Source: Anas platyrhynchos
Taxonomy: Eukaryota > Chordata > Aves > Anseriformes > Anatidae
Direction: 5' to 3'
DNA: 64,000 nt
Assembly (NCBI RefSeq): GCF_047663525.1
Contig: NC_092591.1
Span: forward strand, 30,785,001 to 30,849,000
The translations under genes were made by a program, and so were the position numbers. The notes under the pieces are model-generated. The model saw only the letters and a program-made list of their open reading frames with translations, had not been told where the DNA came from and did not search any database. Each line of letters begins with the position of its first letter. The first letter of the stretch is position 1. Below are positions 26,886-61,845 of this stretch, in pieces.

Positions 26886-26912
26886 GATCATTAAGCTGGA
26901 AAATACCAGCTG
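26886..26912 (-). mobile_element. Possible short CR1 remnant
   Basis: AGGATCATTAAGCTGGAAAA resembles the conserved CR1 3' block (AGGATCATTAAGGTTGGAAAA on this strand), but only about 25 bases match and the flanks do not. It may be a decayed fragment or chance. Confidence 0.22.
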
Positions 26913-27021
26913 AGTTCATGGGTGTTACAGCAGTGGTAGTGTGTGATCCGTCTGGTTGGCGGATCTTGACAAAATAGAGCTTGTTAAAAGATTTGATTAA
27001 AGTGGATGTGCTTGACAGACA

Positions 27022-27033
27022 CCCCCCCCCCCC
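27022..27033. repeat. Poly(C) run of 12
   Basis: A homopolymer of 12 C in otherwise unannotated sequence; the length may be unreliable in assemblies. Confidence 0.95.
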
Positions 27034-30000
27034 AGCCCACTCCTCCAGCGTGTGTTGAGCCCATGGCACACGGATGATAGACACCACCACCACCGGCCCT
27101 AGGAAGCTGCAGCTCCAGCAGAGACCAGAGAAATACGAAGATGCTTCCACCACAGGACACAAGCCTGGAGGAAGCCCGGCCTCCTCAACACAGTGCCTGT
27201 CAAGCTCCCCATCGTGGTGGTTTCCTCAGTGCCAGCTGCACCACGGGGGCTCGCGCTCAGCTCTCTGCCTGGCCCACGGCCGAAGCCACGCGGCAGAAAC
27301 GCCCCTGGTGAGTTATCGTGGGAGGAATGCTGCTGGGTGAGCCGGACGGGCAGGGGGAGAGCCAGCTCCCCAAAGGACAGCTTAGATTATCAGCAGCTCG
27401 GTTTTGGCAGGAGAATGACCTCTTCCACTGCAGGGAAATGTGATCTGGTGCTGCTCAGCGTAATGCACCCACCCTGCGCCCCGTCATCCTCCTCGCCTCG
27501 GTGTCAGCGCGATCCTGGGAGCATCTCTGTGCATGCAAACACAGCCAGCCTTGGGAGAAACACCATTTGGAGACTGCCAACCCAGGAGGGGAAGAGACAT
27601 CAGTTCCAACAGCAGGAAAACACGGTGGGAACGTGCTGGTAGGCCTTGCAGCTGAAAGGTTTTGTGCAAGAGAGCCTTACCGCTAAAATGCGTCAGCCGC
27701 CACCGGGGCGTTCCAGTGGGAGCACTGGGCTGGGCTCACTTTCCCGGGATGCAAACAGGTAGTTGGAAGGATATTGTTGGAGAAGCTATTTAATGTTTCA
27801 GGCGCTAACTGCTTGTTATCTGGCAGTTTCGGCTCCGTGTTCATTATGAAAATAGGCACAGCGGGCTACCGTGAGGTGCCGTGCCCCGTAGGGAATCTCT
27901 AACTGCTGAGCAGAGGAGGGAACTTCTGGGCAGGAAAGAAAACCACAACTGAGCTCAATACATCTTCCTTGCAACATCTGGTGCCGGTCAAAGTGGGGCA
28001 GAGGCACTAAGCCAGATGGGGAATTACCCTGATGCACACAGCAGTGCCTGCACACCAGCTCGCTTGGTTCCCACACGCAGAGCTGGATGAGCGCACACCC
28101 TCAGCCTCTCTCCTTCTTCCACAGCTCGAAGATGTTCAAAACTGGGATGAAGGTGGCTGTCACCACGGGAATGCAGCACTTTGGTTGCATTTTGGTCTCT
28201 GTGTTGTTTCTGCCTGCTGTGGAACACGGAAGAGCTTCGGACCAGTAAAGCCCCATCTCTCAAAATATCTGAGCGTGAAATGCCAGGAGGCCAACTTGCT
28301 TCTTGGGATCAGCCTTTTAAATCAGGTTGGCGGCAGACACCCCTCTGATGGCTTGAGAACAAAGACTTCTTCCTTGCGGAGTAAACAACACCCAAACCCA
28401 GCTCCTCAAAATATGTGTTCCTCTAAATTTTTAATGCCGTTTTCATCCAACTTGCTCATCCTGTTTCAGAAGGGCTGGGCCTCATAATTAAAAGCTCCAG
28501 CGATCTTATGTCTGGCAAATGTCATCAATGGCTTTACTATGCTGTGCCCTGGCTTCTCTGAGCAGTGGGAACAGTTTGGAAAGGAAGTTGCTGCTTAAAG
28601 AAATGCTCTGAGGTCAGGGCCTAAATCACTTTGGTCTTTGTTGGTACAGCAGAGAGAGAAACTGTCACAAAATCAGTCACCAGCATAAATGACAATTCCC
28701 ATTCAAACCCTGGAAATATCCGAGGTGGAGGAGTTGTCTGAAGCTTCTTTCTTCTCCTACATCCATCAGAGTGAGGGGCTGACACCAGTGAAGTATCTCA
28801 GTATCTGAGCATCTAATCAGAAGAAGTCTCTGGACTTCTTGGTATCTTGGAATCAGATGAATGACGTGGAGCTGTCCTGCCCTTCTGAGGGTACAGGTCC
28901 AGGTTGGCATCAGCTGACCCCCAGCAAGCACCAGTGGCCAGTCTGCAAGCCATCAGGCTCTGAAACAAGCCTGAAAATTGGTTTATCATCGTATACTTAC
29001 CCACTGCTGCCTGTAAGTGAGCATTATCAGTCTCTGTTAATTCTCATTTTCCATCTAGCTGATGGTGTGAGGCCATTAGGGACCAGCAGGTTCATCACGG
29101 AGCGTGCTTTCTAAAGCTTGAGGAGGTGGCTGCTTTTCTCTGTGTGGTGCAGCAGACTGTCCTGAACTTGTATTATACTGTGGGGTTAAACATGGCAGCC
29201 ATCACCTCATTAACACCTTCACCAGAACAGCTGTTTCTGAGGACTGCTTTCTGCACAAGATCCATTTTTACAATGCAGAATCCAAAACGGTTGTAGGGCA
29301 GTAGCTGAGGTGGTGGTGACCTGTGGTGGGGACTCAGTTAAACATGTCAGGGTAGGAACACCTTCTGCTAACTTTACTAACATGTCGTGTATCTGTCTAC
29401 ACTCTAGGTCTTTGCAACCTCTACTTGTGCTAATATTTTGTATTTTGTCTGTAGTAAGCACCATGAGATGGAAGGAAGGTAAAGTGCAGAGGCTGCAACT
29501 TGAAGTCAACGTGTGTGACTCCATCTGCTGTACCACCTACATTCAGGTAAAAAAAAAAAAACAACAAAAACATTCCACTTAGCAGAGTTTCCTTTAAAAC
29601 CCGTCAGACTATTTCCAGACCTCTGTATAAGGCAGGTATAAATAGATACCAGGAAAATTTGTTCTTTTATTTGTACGCATACAGAAAGGGCTTTTGCTTG
29701 GAATGCATTCATCATTACCAGCGTAGATCCAGGTAGGTATGTTTGTCAATCTTCATAACAAGTATGAGATGAGTACATTCCATTATGCCAAGCAAATCTG
29801 GAAGAACAAATGGGTGGGTATTTGATTTGTGCAGATTAAGCCCAGAAACATTTGGTCATTCAGTTTACTGGCAGCTTCTTCACACTCAGTTCTGCTGCTT
29901 CACTGTCTTCACGGGTGCAACCTTCCACCTGCTGAGCAGCAAAGGGTTGTTTGTGACACTGACTAGACCAGGATGAGGATCTGGCCCGAGGAAATTCATG

Positions 30001-30384
30001 CCAGCATACAATGTTTTGGTTTTGACTACAGGGCGGTGTGACGTGGCCAGAAGCTGGCGTTACTGGCCTTTGAACGGGCTCCCACAGCTAAGACTGAAGG
30101 ATGAAACCGGGTGCTTCTGCACCTTTGTTCCCTCCTGCCACCACTGGCAAGAAAAAAGCGATGTGGCTGAGGCTGTGCTGGGTCTATTCCACTGTACTTT
30201 CAGCCCTTGGCTAGTGTAAATTAGCGCAGACCTCAAACACTCTTTCCCAGCACAGGAGCATGGCCTAAATACAGCTGCAGTGGGATCAGAAGTTTGTTGC
30301 ACACATCCAGTCTCGCCCAAGTCTCTCTTTGTGCAGCTTAGCTGTACCCTAAGATTTGAACAAAATGCTCTGCACTTCAAACAC

Positions 30385-31380
30385 TTCTTAGATCTAACAC
30401 ATTATTTATTTGAATAAATAAATACAAAAATAAGAAATTCTGAATACAAAAACTGCTTGTACAAAAACCCCACAAACTGCCCAAGCTACATGTTATTGCA
30501 TATTTTTGATAGAGAAAAAAAAAATCTGAAATTGCACACAGTTCTTCACTTAGTAAGAGGCTGGAATGCAGTACTTTCTGCAGAATCATGGATATAAATA
30601 CATTTATTGCTAGACAGAAATACACCTGACAACATTCTGTTGGGCTTTCAAATAGGACACAAGGGTGTGTGAATGGTGAATGTTTATGTTCATCTGAGGT
30701 CCGTCCTATTTAAACAAACAAACCCTCACACTACTGCCTTTGGCCTCCACATCAGCAAGAACCAGCTGCCCAAACCTCAGCTCTTCAAGTATGAGCAAAA
30801 CTCAATTCAACTCTCTCCCTCCCACTGGGATAAATCAGGCACTGCCCTACTAAAGTCAGGGAAATTACCGCTGGGGTCTGAAAACACAAATGAGAGCAGA
30901 AGATGTATAATAAAGCAAAACTGTGCCCTGACACACAGAAGCGTATGTGTCAAGGCAGAAATGAGTCCAGGCTATGCTGGCCTGATTCACTTCTGTGTCA
31001 CTTGGGTTGCACGTTGCTGCCATGCTGTGAAAGCTCATGCAATCTCACTGACACGTAGCTATATGATGCACTAGCTACTGTTCTGTGTTGGGAATGAGCA
31101 TTTAGTATCGATTCCTGACGAACATCAGGCGTTTTTGCTGAATCATCTCTGGTGTTTGCCCATACATATGCTCATTAGTGAGATAGCGTAACGCAGCTGC
31201 AATATTATCTTACGGTATCTCACCTACCATCTGGGGAGATCTCTGCCAAAGAAAAATAGTTTAAACAGGAGAAAGCTTTACAGATTTTTTATATGCAAAA
31301 GAACCAAATCTTTGAAATGTAAAAAGCACTCTTTAAAGGAAGAAATGTGTTGCAAACCTGCTGTGCCACACAGCTGGGTT
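30385..31380 (-). terminator. TMEM80: TMEM80 probable 3' UTR with poly(A) signals
   Basis: No further coding sequence follows the stop. On the minus strand AATAAA occurs at 30608-30603 and again at 30410-30405, the second followed by a GT-rich stretch. A 3' UTR of 0.75-1 kb is inferred; which signal is used cannot be told from sequence. Confidence 0.5.
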
Positions 31381-31586
31381 TTAGCCAACAAAGGCAGCAA
31401 TAGCCAGGACCTGTAGTACTGACTCAAGCCCATATATGAAGAGAAGAACGGCGTTTATAATGACATCTGCTTTCAGCACGTAAGTTTGCCATACCAGGAA
31501 GTACACAGACAGAATCACACTCCCGACTGTTATCACAAGACTGAGCCCTAATGGAGCCTCTTCTTCTGTCAGGTTTCCCTTTGAAC
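31381..31586 (-). CDS. TMEM80: TMEM80 terminal coding exon 4
   Basis: The acceptor is TTCCTTCAAG. It encodes (G)[19 protein letters not shown], the third and fourth membrane segments, and ends [12 protein letters not shown] followed by TAA (31383-31381). The GNLTE motif follows the second membrane segment as in mammals. Confidence 0.96.
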
Positions 31587-34500
31587 CTTGAAGGAAACAA
31601 AAAGCTGGTATGAATCTTTGATTTCTCATGACGACGTCTCAAGCCCCATGTCTGGAGTTTTCCTGTTCGAAAAGGGCTCTATTTCTTACAGTTCAGAGTA
31701 TAAAGAAATACTGGCCTGAACGAAGGCAGTCTCAGTACATCTAAGAACCAACCCAAACGCCAATGGACAATCAATTTCTTGCTGACTGAAGTTAAGCTAA
31801 ATAAAGAGCAACCAGTTGACACTCAGAGTCAAGACACCAACCTTTTCTTACTACAATAATCAGTTCTGAAGCTGCAGCTATTCTGATTGCTCAGTCTGAC
31901 CCTCTTCTTGATCTAGCACCAAATTTTCCCCCCAGTGCCCCTCCAGCCCCACACCTAGCCTGACAACTTGGTGACTGTGGGGCACACTTAAGGATATCCA
32001 ATACTGATTTTAAAATCTTATGCAACAGAGAATCTTTTATATTCCCTAGTAATCTATTCCTACTGCAAATTACTATCATTATGAGGAAGCTGCACTTATT
32101 TTTTCTTGCATCTTATTTCTGAGCTCGTCTTGGTAGATTTTAACTACATGAAACTTGAAATTTGTTTTTTTATTTATCCAACTGCTCCAAGCAAATATAT
32201 GCAGAGTGCTTTAAGGCTAAAAATTCACCCCTACAGCAACTCATTAGAATTCAACAGAGACCCACCTTGTGTAAACGTCTTAGATATATCTAGCACAAAT
32301 TTAAATATTACTATTTTAACACTTTAATTGTAAACCTTGCTTAAAAAAAAAAAAAAAGGACTTTATGAAATTACAGCTCGCTCTGGTGAGTGGTCAGTAG
32401 GATTCCAAATGGGTTCTTTATGCTGTTCAGGCATAGTGAAAGGAAGATGTTGGAGCTGATGTGTGTCTTTAGAAGGATTGAAAGGAAAAGCTTTAGTCCC
32501 AGTAGGCTGCTCAGGGACATCCTTAGCATTACCTGCTCCACAAGGCTCCTTCCATTTGGCTACTTTCGTACATTGCTGGAGCAGCTGAAAGGAGCTGTAT
32601 CGCCTCGGTGAATGGAAATCTCTGTTTCAACATGTTCACTCTCACAAGTCACGCTCACTTGTAAACAGCACAGCAGCATTCCTGCTGTCCCAGTTATACT
32701 GCTTTCTGACAACCCTGCTTTGTTTTCCAATGGCCTTATAGATCATGCATCGTAGGAGAGAAAATTCTATTTGACCCTCTGGCCAAATATATTGATCAGT
32801 CAGATAAAGTTTAATGACATAAATGAACAAGTCCCCAAAAAACTGCTTTTCTGCTACATCGGCACATTCTGACACACGCTTGGTTTCAGAATGATTAATG
32901 GTTAGAGACTACATTCCACTGAAAAGGCACAGTGATAACATGACATACCCAAGTATAATCGGAGTGCTTCCAGAATGGCCATAATGAAAAGCAGGGTGAG
33001 ATCAGGAGCCAAAAAATTGTCCGGATAACTGAAAACTTGACCTGGAAAATAGCACAGCATAAATAAGACAGAAGAATACGGTGGGGATACCGACAAAACA
33101 CACGCAACACATAACCATGCAGCCTAATTCTGGTTAGAAAGCATGCAACTTACGTTTATAAAAAATCATGGCGAGAGTCGCCAAGAAGTAAAAGATGTAA
33201 TAAAACCCATTTATATAAAGTAGAATCTGTAAAGGAACAGATGAGAGCTGATAACTGCTGTTAAGGATTTCTCATAGTAATGAGGTGGGATCCATTTCAT
33301 AAAATAACCACTTCCTAAGTAACCTCAAAACAAACTGCTGTGCCTTGTTATACTAAATGAATCAACTATGACTGGCATATTGGGCAGGTTTCAGAAAGTA
33401 ACTTGAGATCACAAATGCCAGGAGCTAGGACAACAGCTTGCTGTTTCAGGCTTGGTTTTTGTTCCTTTTTTATTTTTTATTTTTTAATTTGGTTTGTAGT
33501 GGGTTATTTGTTAGCTTAAGGAAATGAGCTGTGTGTGTGTGTGTGTGTACATTTCCCCAGACTTCTATACCTGGTAGTCAGCTCAAACCAAGCTGACAGA
33601 CGGTTGGCAGACTCCAATGTATCAAATTCCTCTACGTTTTGAAAATAGGTGGCTCTGTGAAGCAGACAAGCCCTGTTACTGCCCGCACGATGGAAAGTCT
33701 GAGAGCTGAGCTCAGCCTTTGTTGTGTGCCTGAGAAAGGCCATAAGCTCAACTTTGAGATGTAGATTTGTACAATAGACTTCCTTAACTCGCTGCTCATA
33801 AAACAAACTGTTGTCTAGCATAAGGCGATAGTTAGCTCTAGTTATTTATATCCATGTGGATCCACTGCCAAGGTATTTGAGACCTCCCCAATCCTTAACA
33901 CACCCTCGGAATGCCTCTGAAAGGCAGGGAACACGGCAAGCACTGAGGTACAAATAGGGAAGAGTTACTTACAGGCTCGGGACAGATCCATCTCACCTGC
34001 AGCCATCCTAAGATGATAACCATCAGAAAGTTATGCCTCTGGTCTGAATTAATCACCCGGGCTCCCCCTGGAGACAGCCGAGATGAGCAACTTCATAACC
34101 AAGCAGCTCCTGATTGCAGTGGGCTAAATTACCATCCCACCTCTCCCTCTGACTACAAAAGCATTTAAATGCCTGGGTTATACGAGATAACTAACAGATG
34201 CCTTCGAGAGCCCGCCCACTCACCCCCACGGTCAGTACAACTCCTATATAGCAGGCACCTCACACTGACAATCATTTTCTCCCGAGGCACAGCACCATGT
34301 TATTAATGCAATACATAATACAGGAAGGACATCCTGGGGCTCACCACCACATAGAGAAGCTGGAATGTGGCTCAAGGAGTCTAGAAAGTCTGGCCATTCA
34401 GAGGTATTTCTGATAAGTAAATTGCACCAGATGCTTTTCTTAGTCTTAAATAATACAATGCAATTTATACAAGGAAGGCATCAGTGCAGGTTTCATTATT

Positions 34501-37500
34501 TCCAGCTGTCTTTCTACACTCAGGGCATTCTTCATCCCCTCCTCTCTCCCTAGCCCTTCTCAAATACCCTGAGACTGTCTAAGCAGGGATTTCATCCCAG
34601 GCATCCTCTACGGGAACGACCCATCCGGTTTTTGAAGGCAGCACCCACCCACACGCAGCAGATGTATTCCAGTTCCCAGAGAATCTCATCTTATTAAAAC
34701 AGAACCAGGTTTTTGTGTTTTTCCAGTTGAAGGAGGGTGGAGCAAAAAATTACTAGGTGGGTTCTAAGCATGGAAATCTCTGAAGAGAAGGGTGTCTCTT
34801 CTTAGGAGGTTACTTAGATCTTGGCAAGAGAAAAGGTTGGGAGAATTAATAAGAAAGAAGAGGAAGTACTACTGAAAGCTGCTTTTACTGCCTCTTGTCA
34901 GCTGTCTGTGAGGTGTGCTGCATGGGACTTGTGTCTGTGAACCCACAAATCCAATTTTTAGCCTTGCTTCTTAAGTCAGTGAGCAGTTATGTGATCAGAA
35001 AATGTCTGCCAGCCCTCTGTCAAGACTGGGGGATAGGTTAGAGGGGATTGTGCAGGAATGGGACAAAATCTCAGCAAAAAGCCCCAGCTCCAAAAACCAC
35101 CTTCCCTTGGAAGAAGTGTCTTATCAGTTTAGCTTCATACTGATGGTGCTGATGATGGGAGACTCGCAGAATAACACTAAAATCACATTGTGCAGATTTA
35201 TTAGGCAGGAAGAGGTGAAACTTTTGCTGCTGATTTTCTTGAAGATTCCTGCATGTGAGGGATGAACGGTACAAAAAGGATACAACTGACGAAGTTCCTC
35301 CTTTCCGTTGAAAAGAAAAAAAAAGAAAAAAAAAGAGCATAAAATCAGTCTCAATATTTACCAAAAGCACTGCAGCAACATTCAAACCACTGATGTTACT
35401 AGCGAGGCTAAGCGTGCTTGTAGAAGTTTTTACCTCTCAGTTCACTGGAAGACTTGGAAGACTTTTTTTTTTTTTCCTCAGATCATGCAGTTCAGGTTCC
35501 AAAAGTAACTTTTTCAAATACCTGAACTCTAAATTAATCAGGGGAAATCCCTGCTGTGAAAAGTCACTTTCACCAAGATACGCGGCTCTTTCAAGATGTA
35601 AAGGAGTACACAGAACTCGTTCATCCTGTCCTTTCCCAGCAGATGACACTTCATCCCCTCTAACTATGCAGGAACAAGGGAAACATGCAAAGGAACCAGA
35701 ACGTAACATTTGCTTTTAAATTGTGAGAGGTAGCACAGAACACAGGGCTCCCTCCTTTCTCTAGAAGAACATCCTTCCAAGCCAGTTTGCTTCAAAAGCA
35801 GCCGTTCCATGTAAAACCCTCGTGCTCTGATCACCCACAGACCCGACACAAAATACAAGTTAACGGATCCTTTTACTCTTTTCTATCCAAAACCCCAAAC
35901 AAAATTCTCTTGCAACATGATGGCAACAACCTATTTAAATACTTCTTCAGTAACTCCCAACACTCTCAGCCTGTTTCAGAGGCAGGAAGAAAGGAAAAGT
36001 TACAATCCCTGCTTCAGGGAGAGCAAAACCTCCTGTGGAAGGCCATGCCACCTGTCTTGGCAAAGGCATCTCATCATCATCGTGTCAGCAGGACGTGCTC
36101 ACCTCACCACCTCCATCCCTGGGCTTTGTGAGGTTAATGTCCCCGTCACCTCATAGCTTTATGCACTTGGGCCCAAATTAATCCCCACTAACTTTAGGCA
36201 CCCAATTAAGCTATCCAATTTGGGAACACAGTGGAAATAGGCAAGCAATTTTAGGTGATTCATACTGTCTATGACTTGAAATGCCTTTGGGCACGCTGCA
36301 TCTCCGCTCCGTTTTCTGTGAAGGGAGCATAGGCTCCTACCAGACTGGTCCCTTCACTTGGCCAAAAAGCGTTTTGATAAATGCTTTCTTTCTTTTTGTG
36401 GATTGTAGTTAAAGGTTTTATTACATGTCTTGTTTTGCCGTGACTAATGGCTAAATGTGTGCTCACATTTACATCCCAGAGAAGCCCTCACATGAAAGCA
36501 ATGCCTTGTATCAGGACCGTGCATTTCCTGCCTTGCTCAGGACTAAGGAGATGTCTCCACCTTCCAGTTATTCTCAGCTGTGAAGCGGGGTGTTAAGGTG
36601 AAACACCACAGCTACGTGTGCAGGCATGTTATCGTTCTACAAGCGGCGTCCAGAGATGGAGCTCTGCCTAAGGAGCAGCAAACATAACCAAATACGAGGC
36701 GTACCAACGTATCATCACCCACTCATCAGCCCTGTGGGATGCCAGGGGGGATAATTGCAGCAGTGCGGTTTTATCGTATGGGCGACCTGAAACATTTTGA
36801 ATTCCCTAATGGCAGCTCCCCGCGTTTATTTGTACATTGTAAGATCTTTTTCCACCAGAGGGCACCGAGCACATTCTTGCATCTGTTCCACGCACAGGTT
36901 TGCAGGCACTGTTGTTTAGAATATGCTGCCTCCCCGTGAGGGGTGGAGGACATTTCACACAGGTCAAACACCGAAAGCTCACAACGTGAAAGCGATACGG
37001 CGCTTTAGTAATAATTATTGAATACATAACTAAAATCATATATTCGAATTAAAACTGTGGGTTGCTAACCCCAACAACCCGAGCCCATGTCGCTGCTAGG
37101 ACTAATGAAGCCTGCATTGCTGCCGGGGCATTTTGAAATCGAACGTGAGAGTTCTGGCACCCAAGAAGAAGCAAAACAGGACCTTTAAAGCATTTACACG
37201 AAGCGCACAGACTTGCAGCAGCAACATGGGCATTCTGCATTTGTGAGACCCTGAACAGTGCCTTCTGCTGCACGCGGGCTGGCACCTCATTTCTGCCTAT
37301 CCTAAAACTTGTAGGGTCCAAAAGAAAACCGGGCGTAGCACCAATTGTCTCCAGTGCAGGTTCCCATTAAAGCACTTACACAGCCCTCCTGTAAGCGCTT
37401 TAATGAACCTAAACTCTTTGGGTACCTGGGACGAGCAGGGGTTGCAGCCCGAGACTTCCCCCCAGGTCACCTCCTTACTGGAGACAGAATACAATCAATT

Positions 37501-37882
37501 TTCTTTAAAAAAGAAAAAAAAATGTGTTTTCTGTTTGTCTGTTTTTTGTTTGTTTTTAGTGCCATAACTGTATTAAGGGCACGCAGGCAGCCCCAGCTGC
37601 AGGTAAAACCGCCCGGTGCGATGATCGCAAGACAGAATTCTCCTTCAGGCTGCTGTTGTGCCCCCTGCCCCCCCCCCCCCTCCCGCGGCGCCATGTCGTA
37701 ACTGTCGCGACACGGCCTGGGGCTAGGAGAGCCCTCCCTCCGCCAGGCCCCCCTCCCGCGGCCTTAACAACACCGGGAGGAGTAGGAAAGGCACCGGGCA
37801 CTGTCCCCGTGTGGAAAGGGGCCGGGGGTCGACCCCGAGCGGCGGAGGCCCCGCTCCGCTCACCTCGCCTGGCCGCCGCCAT
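31381..37882 (-). CDS. TMEM80: TMEM80, complete coding region in 4 exons
   Basis: Transmembrane protein 80 is a small four-pass protein of the TMEM17/TMEM216-like family associated with the ciliary transition zone (family knowledge). The four exons join in phase to 144 residues, close to the human length. Membrane segments lie at about 20-44, 55-76, 88-110 and 117-142. Conserved stretches are [41 protein letters not shown] and [10 protein letters not shown]. The start MAAARR resembles human MAAPRRG and lies in the CpG island shared with DEAF1. The exon 1 to exon 2 junction is the least certain part, because the exon 2 acceptor (CTATGAG) is weak. Neighbour: DEAF1, divergent, 680 bp between start codons. 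Confidence 0.9.
31587..32948 (-). other. TMEM80: TMEM80 intron 3
   Basis: A GT-AG intron of 1.36 kb with a poly(A) run near 32342. No other feature seen. Confidence 0.9.
32949..33041 (-). CDS. TMEM80: TMEM80 coding exon 3 (second membrane segment)
   Basis: The minus-strand acceptor is ATTTTCCAG and the donor TTG G|GTATGT. It encodes (R)[20 protein letters not shown] and [10 protein letters not shown](G), closely matching human TMEM80. Phase 1 at both ends; a 112-bp intron separates it from exon 2. Confidence 0.95.
33154..33270 (-). CDS. TMEM80: TMEM80 coding exon 2 (first membrane segment)
   Basis: It encodes (E)[14 protein letters not shown], then [18 protein letters not shown] and AMIFYK; the donor is AAA C|GTAAGT. 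The start at 33270 was chosen because it is the only nearby AG that keeps phase with exon 1 and because NSS-x-x-LSSVPLQ aligns with the human protein. A good-looking acceptor inside the exon (TTCCTTTACAG before ATT, exon base 33226) would break phase and remove conserved residues. Confidence 0.85.
33531..33548. repeat. (GT)9 microsatellite in TMEM80 intron 1
   Basis: Nine uninterrupted GT units; a likely length polymorphism with no other feature attached. Confidence 0.95.
33997..34006 (-). other. Possible alternative first coding exon of TMEM80
   Basis: On the minus strand AGGATGG (A at -3, G at +4) starts ATG GCT GCA G|GTGAGA. It ends in phase 1, exactly as the CpG-island exon 1 does, so splicing to exon 2 would give MAA-EILNSS. 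It is very short and could be chance; no CpG enrichment surrounds it. Confidence 0.2.
37864..37882 (-). CDS. TMEM80: TMEM80 coding exon 1
   Basis: On the minus strand the ATG at 37882 is followed by codons for AAARR and one extra base, then donor GAG|GTGAGC. Its 19 coding nt end in phase 1. The MAA-x-RR start matches mammalian TMEM80, whose first coding exon is similarly tiny as I recall. It sits in the CpG island with a GCCGCCATG-type context typical of housekeeping promoters. Confidence 0.75.
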
Positions 37883-37959
37883 GTCGGCCGCCCGCCCCCG
37901 GCGGTCCTCCAGCGTCCCGGCAGCCCCCGCGCCGCGCGGCCCCGCCCCGCCCCTCGCTC

Positions 37960-38393
37960 TTCGGCTGCGATCGGAGCGTTCGGCCCGGTTCGGTCGCTTT
38001 CGGGCGGCTTCGGGCAGTGCCCGTTCGGGCGCCGCCGTTCGGGCCGGCGAAGGCGTTCGGAGGAGCGTTCGGAAGAGCTCGGCTTTCCTCGCCACCGCCT
38101 CCAGCCGCCTTCGGGCGAGATCGGAAAAGACTCGAGCGGGTTCGGGATTCTTCGACCCCGCGGGCCGGACCGCTCGGGGACTCGGCCCTGTTCGGGCGCG
38201 CTCGGGCGGGGAGGCCCGAGCTGTCAGGTATCGCTTCGGGCCGCGGCCTCGGCCGCGTCCCGCGCTGGGATTGGCCAGCCGGCAGGCAGCGCGGGCCCCG
38301 CGCCTCGGCAGCCATCGGACGAGGCCCGGCAGCGCTCGGCACGCTTCGGGCCCCCTCGGAAGCGCTCGGCCCGCCCGGGGGGGGGCGCGTTCG
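37960..38393 (+). promoter_or_regulatory. Array of 16 TTCG motifs, predicted DEAF1 binding sites
   Basis: TTCG starts at 37960, 37979, 37989, 37999, 38009, 38024, 38038, 38056, 38068, 38110, 38141, 38151, 38191, 38235, 38345 and 38390, and 15 of the 16 continue as TTCGG. The complement CGAA occurs about once in the same span, so the array is strongly one-stranded. DEAF1 recognises TTCG cores through its SAND domain (established), and this array lies in its own promoter. Function as an autoregulatory operator is inference. Confidence 0.6.
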
Positions 38394-38562
38394 GCTCCGC
38401 TCGGCTCCTCTCGGCTCCGCTCGGCCGCCGAGCGCCCGAGCGGCCTCGGGGGCCCCCCCCCACCGCCCCGGGGCCCTCTCGGCGGGGGTCGGGGCCGCTC
38501 GGGCGGGCTGGGTCCCGCTCCCCCCCCCCCCCGTCCCCCAAACCCCTCCCGGGCCGCCCCGC

Positions 38563-61845
<23,283 letters not shown>

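Larger units (their letters stand above)
25721..30384. other. No supported gene between the CpG island and the TMEM80 3' end
   Basis: It holds a poly(C) run, a possible CR1 remnant near 26.89 kb, and A-rich runs near 29.55 kb. Short frames on both strands lack domains. Confidence 0.6.
33271..37863 (-). other. TMEM80: TMEM80 intron 1
   Basis: A GT-AG intron of 4.6 kb runs leftward. It carries the GT microsatellite, A- and T-rich runs near 35.32 and 35.46 kb, and the possible alternative first exon near 34.0 kb. The portion above 37.64 kb is part of the CpG island. Confidence 0.75.
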
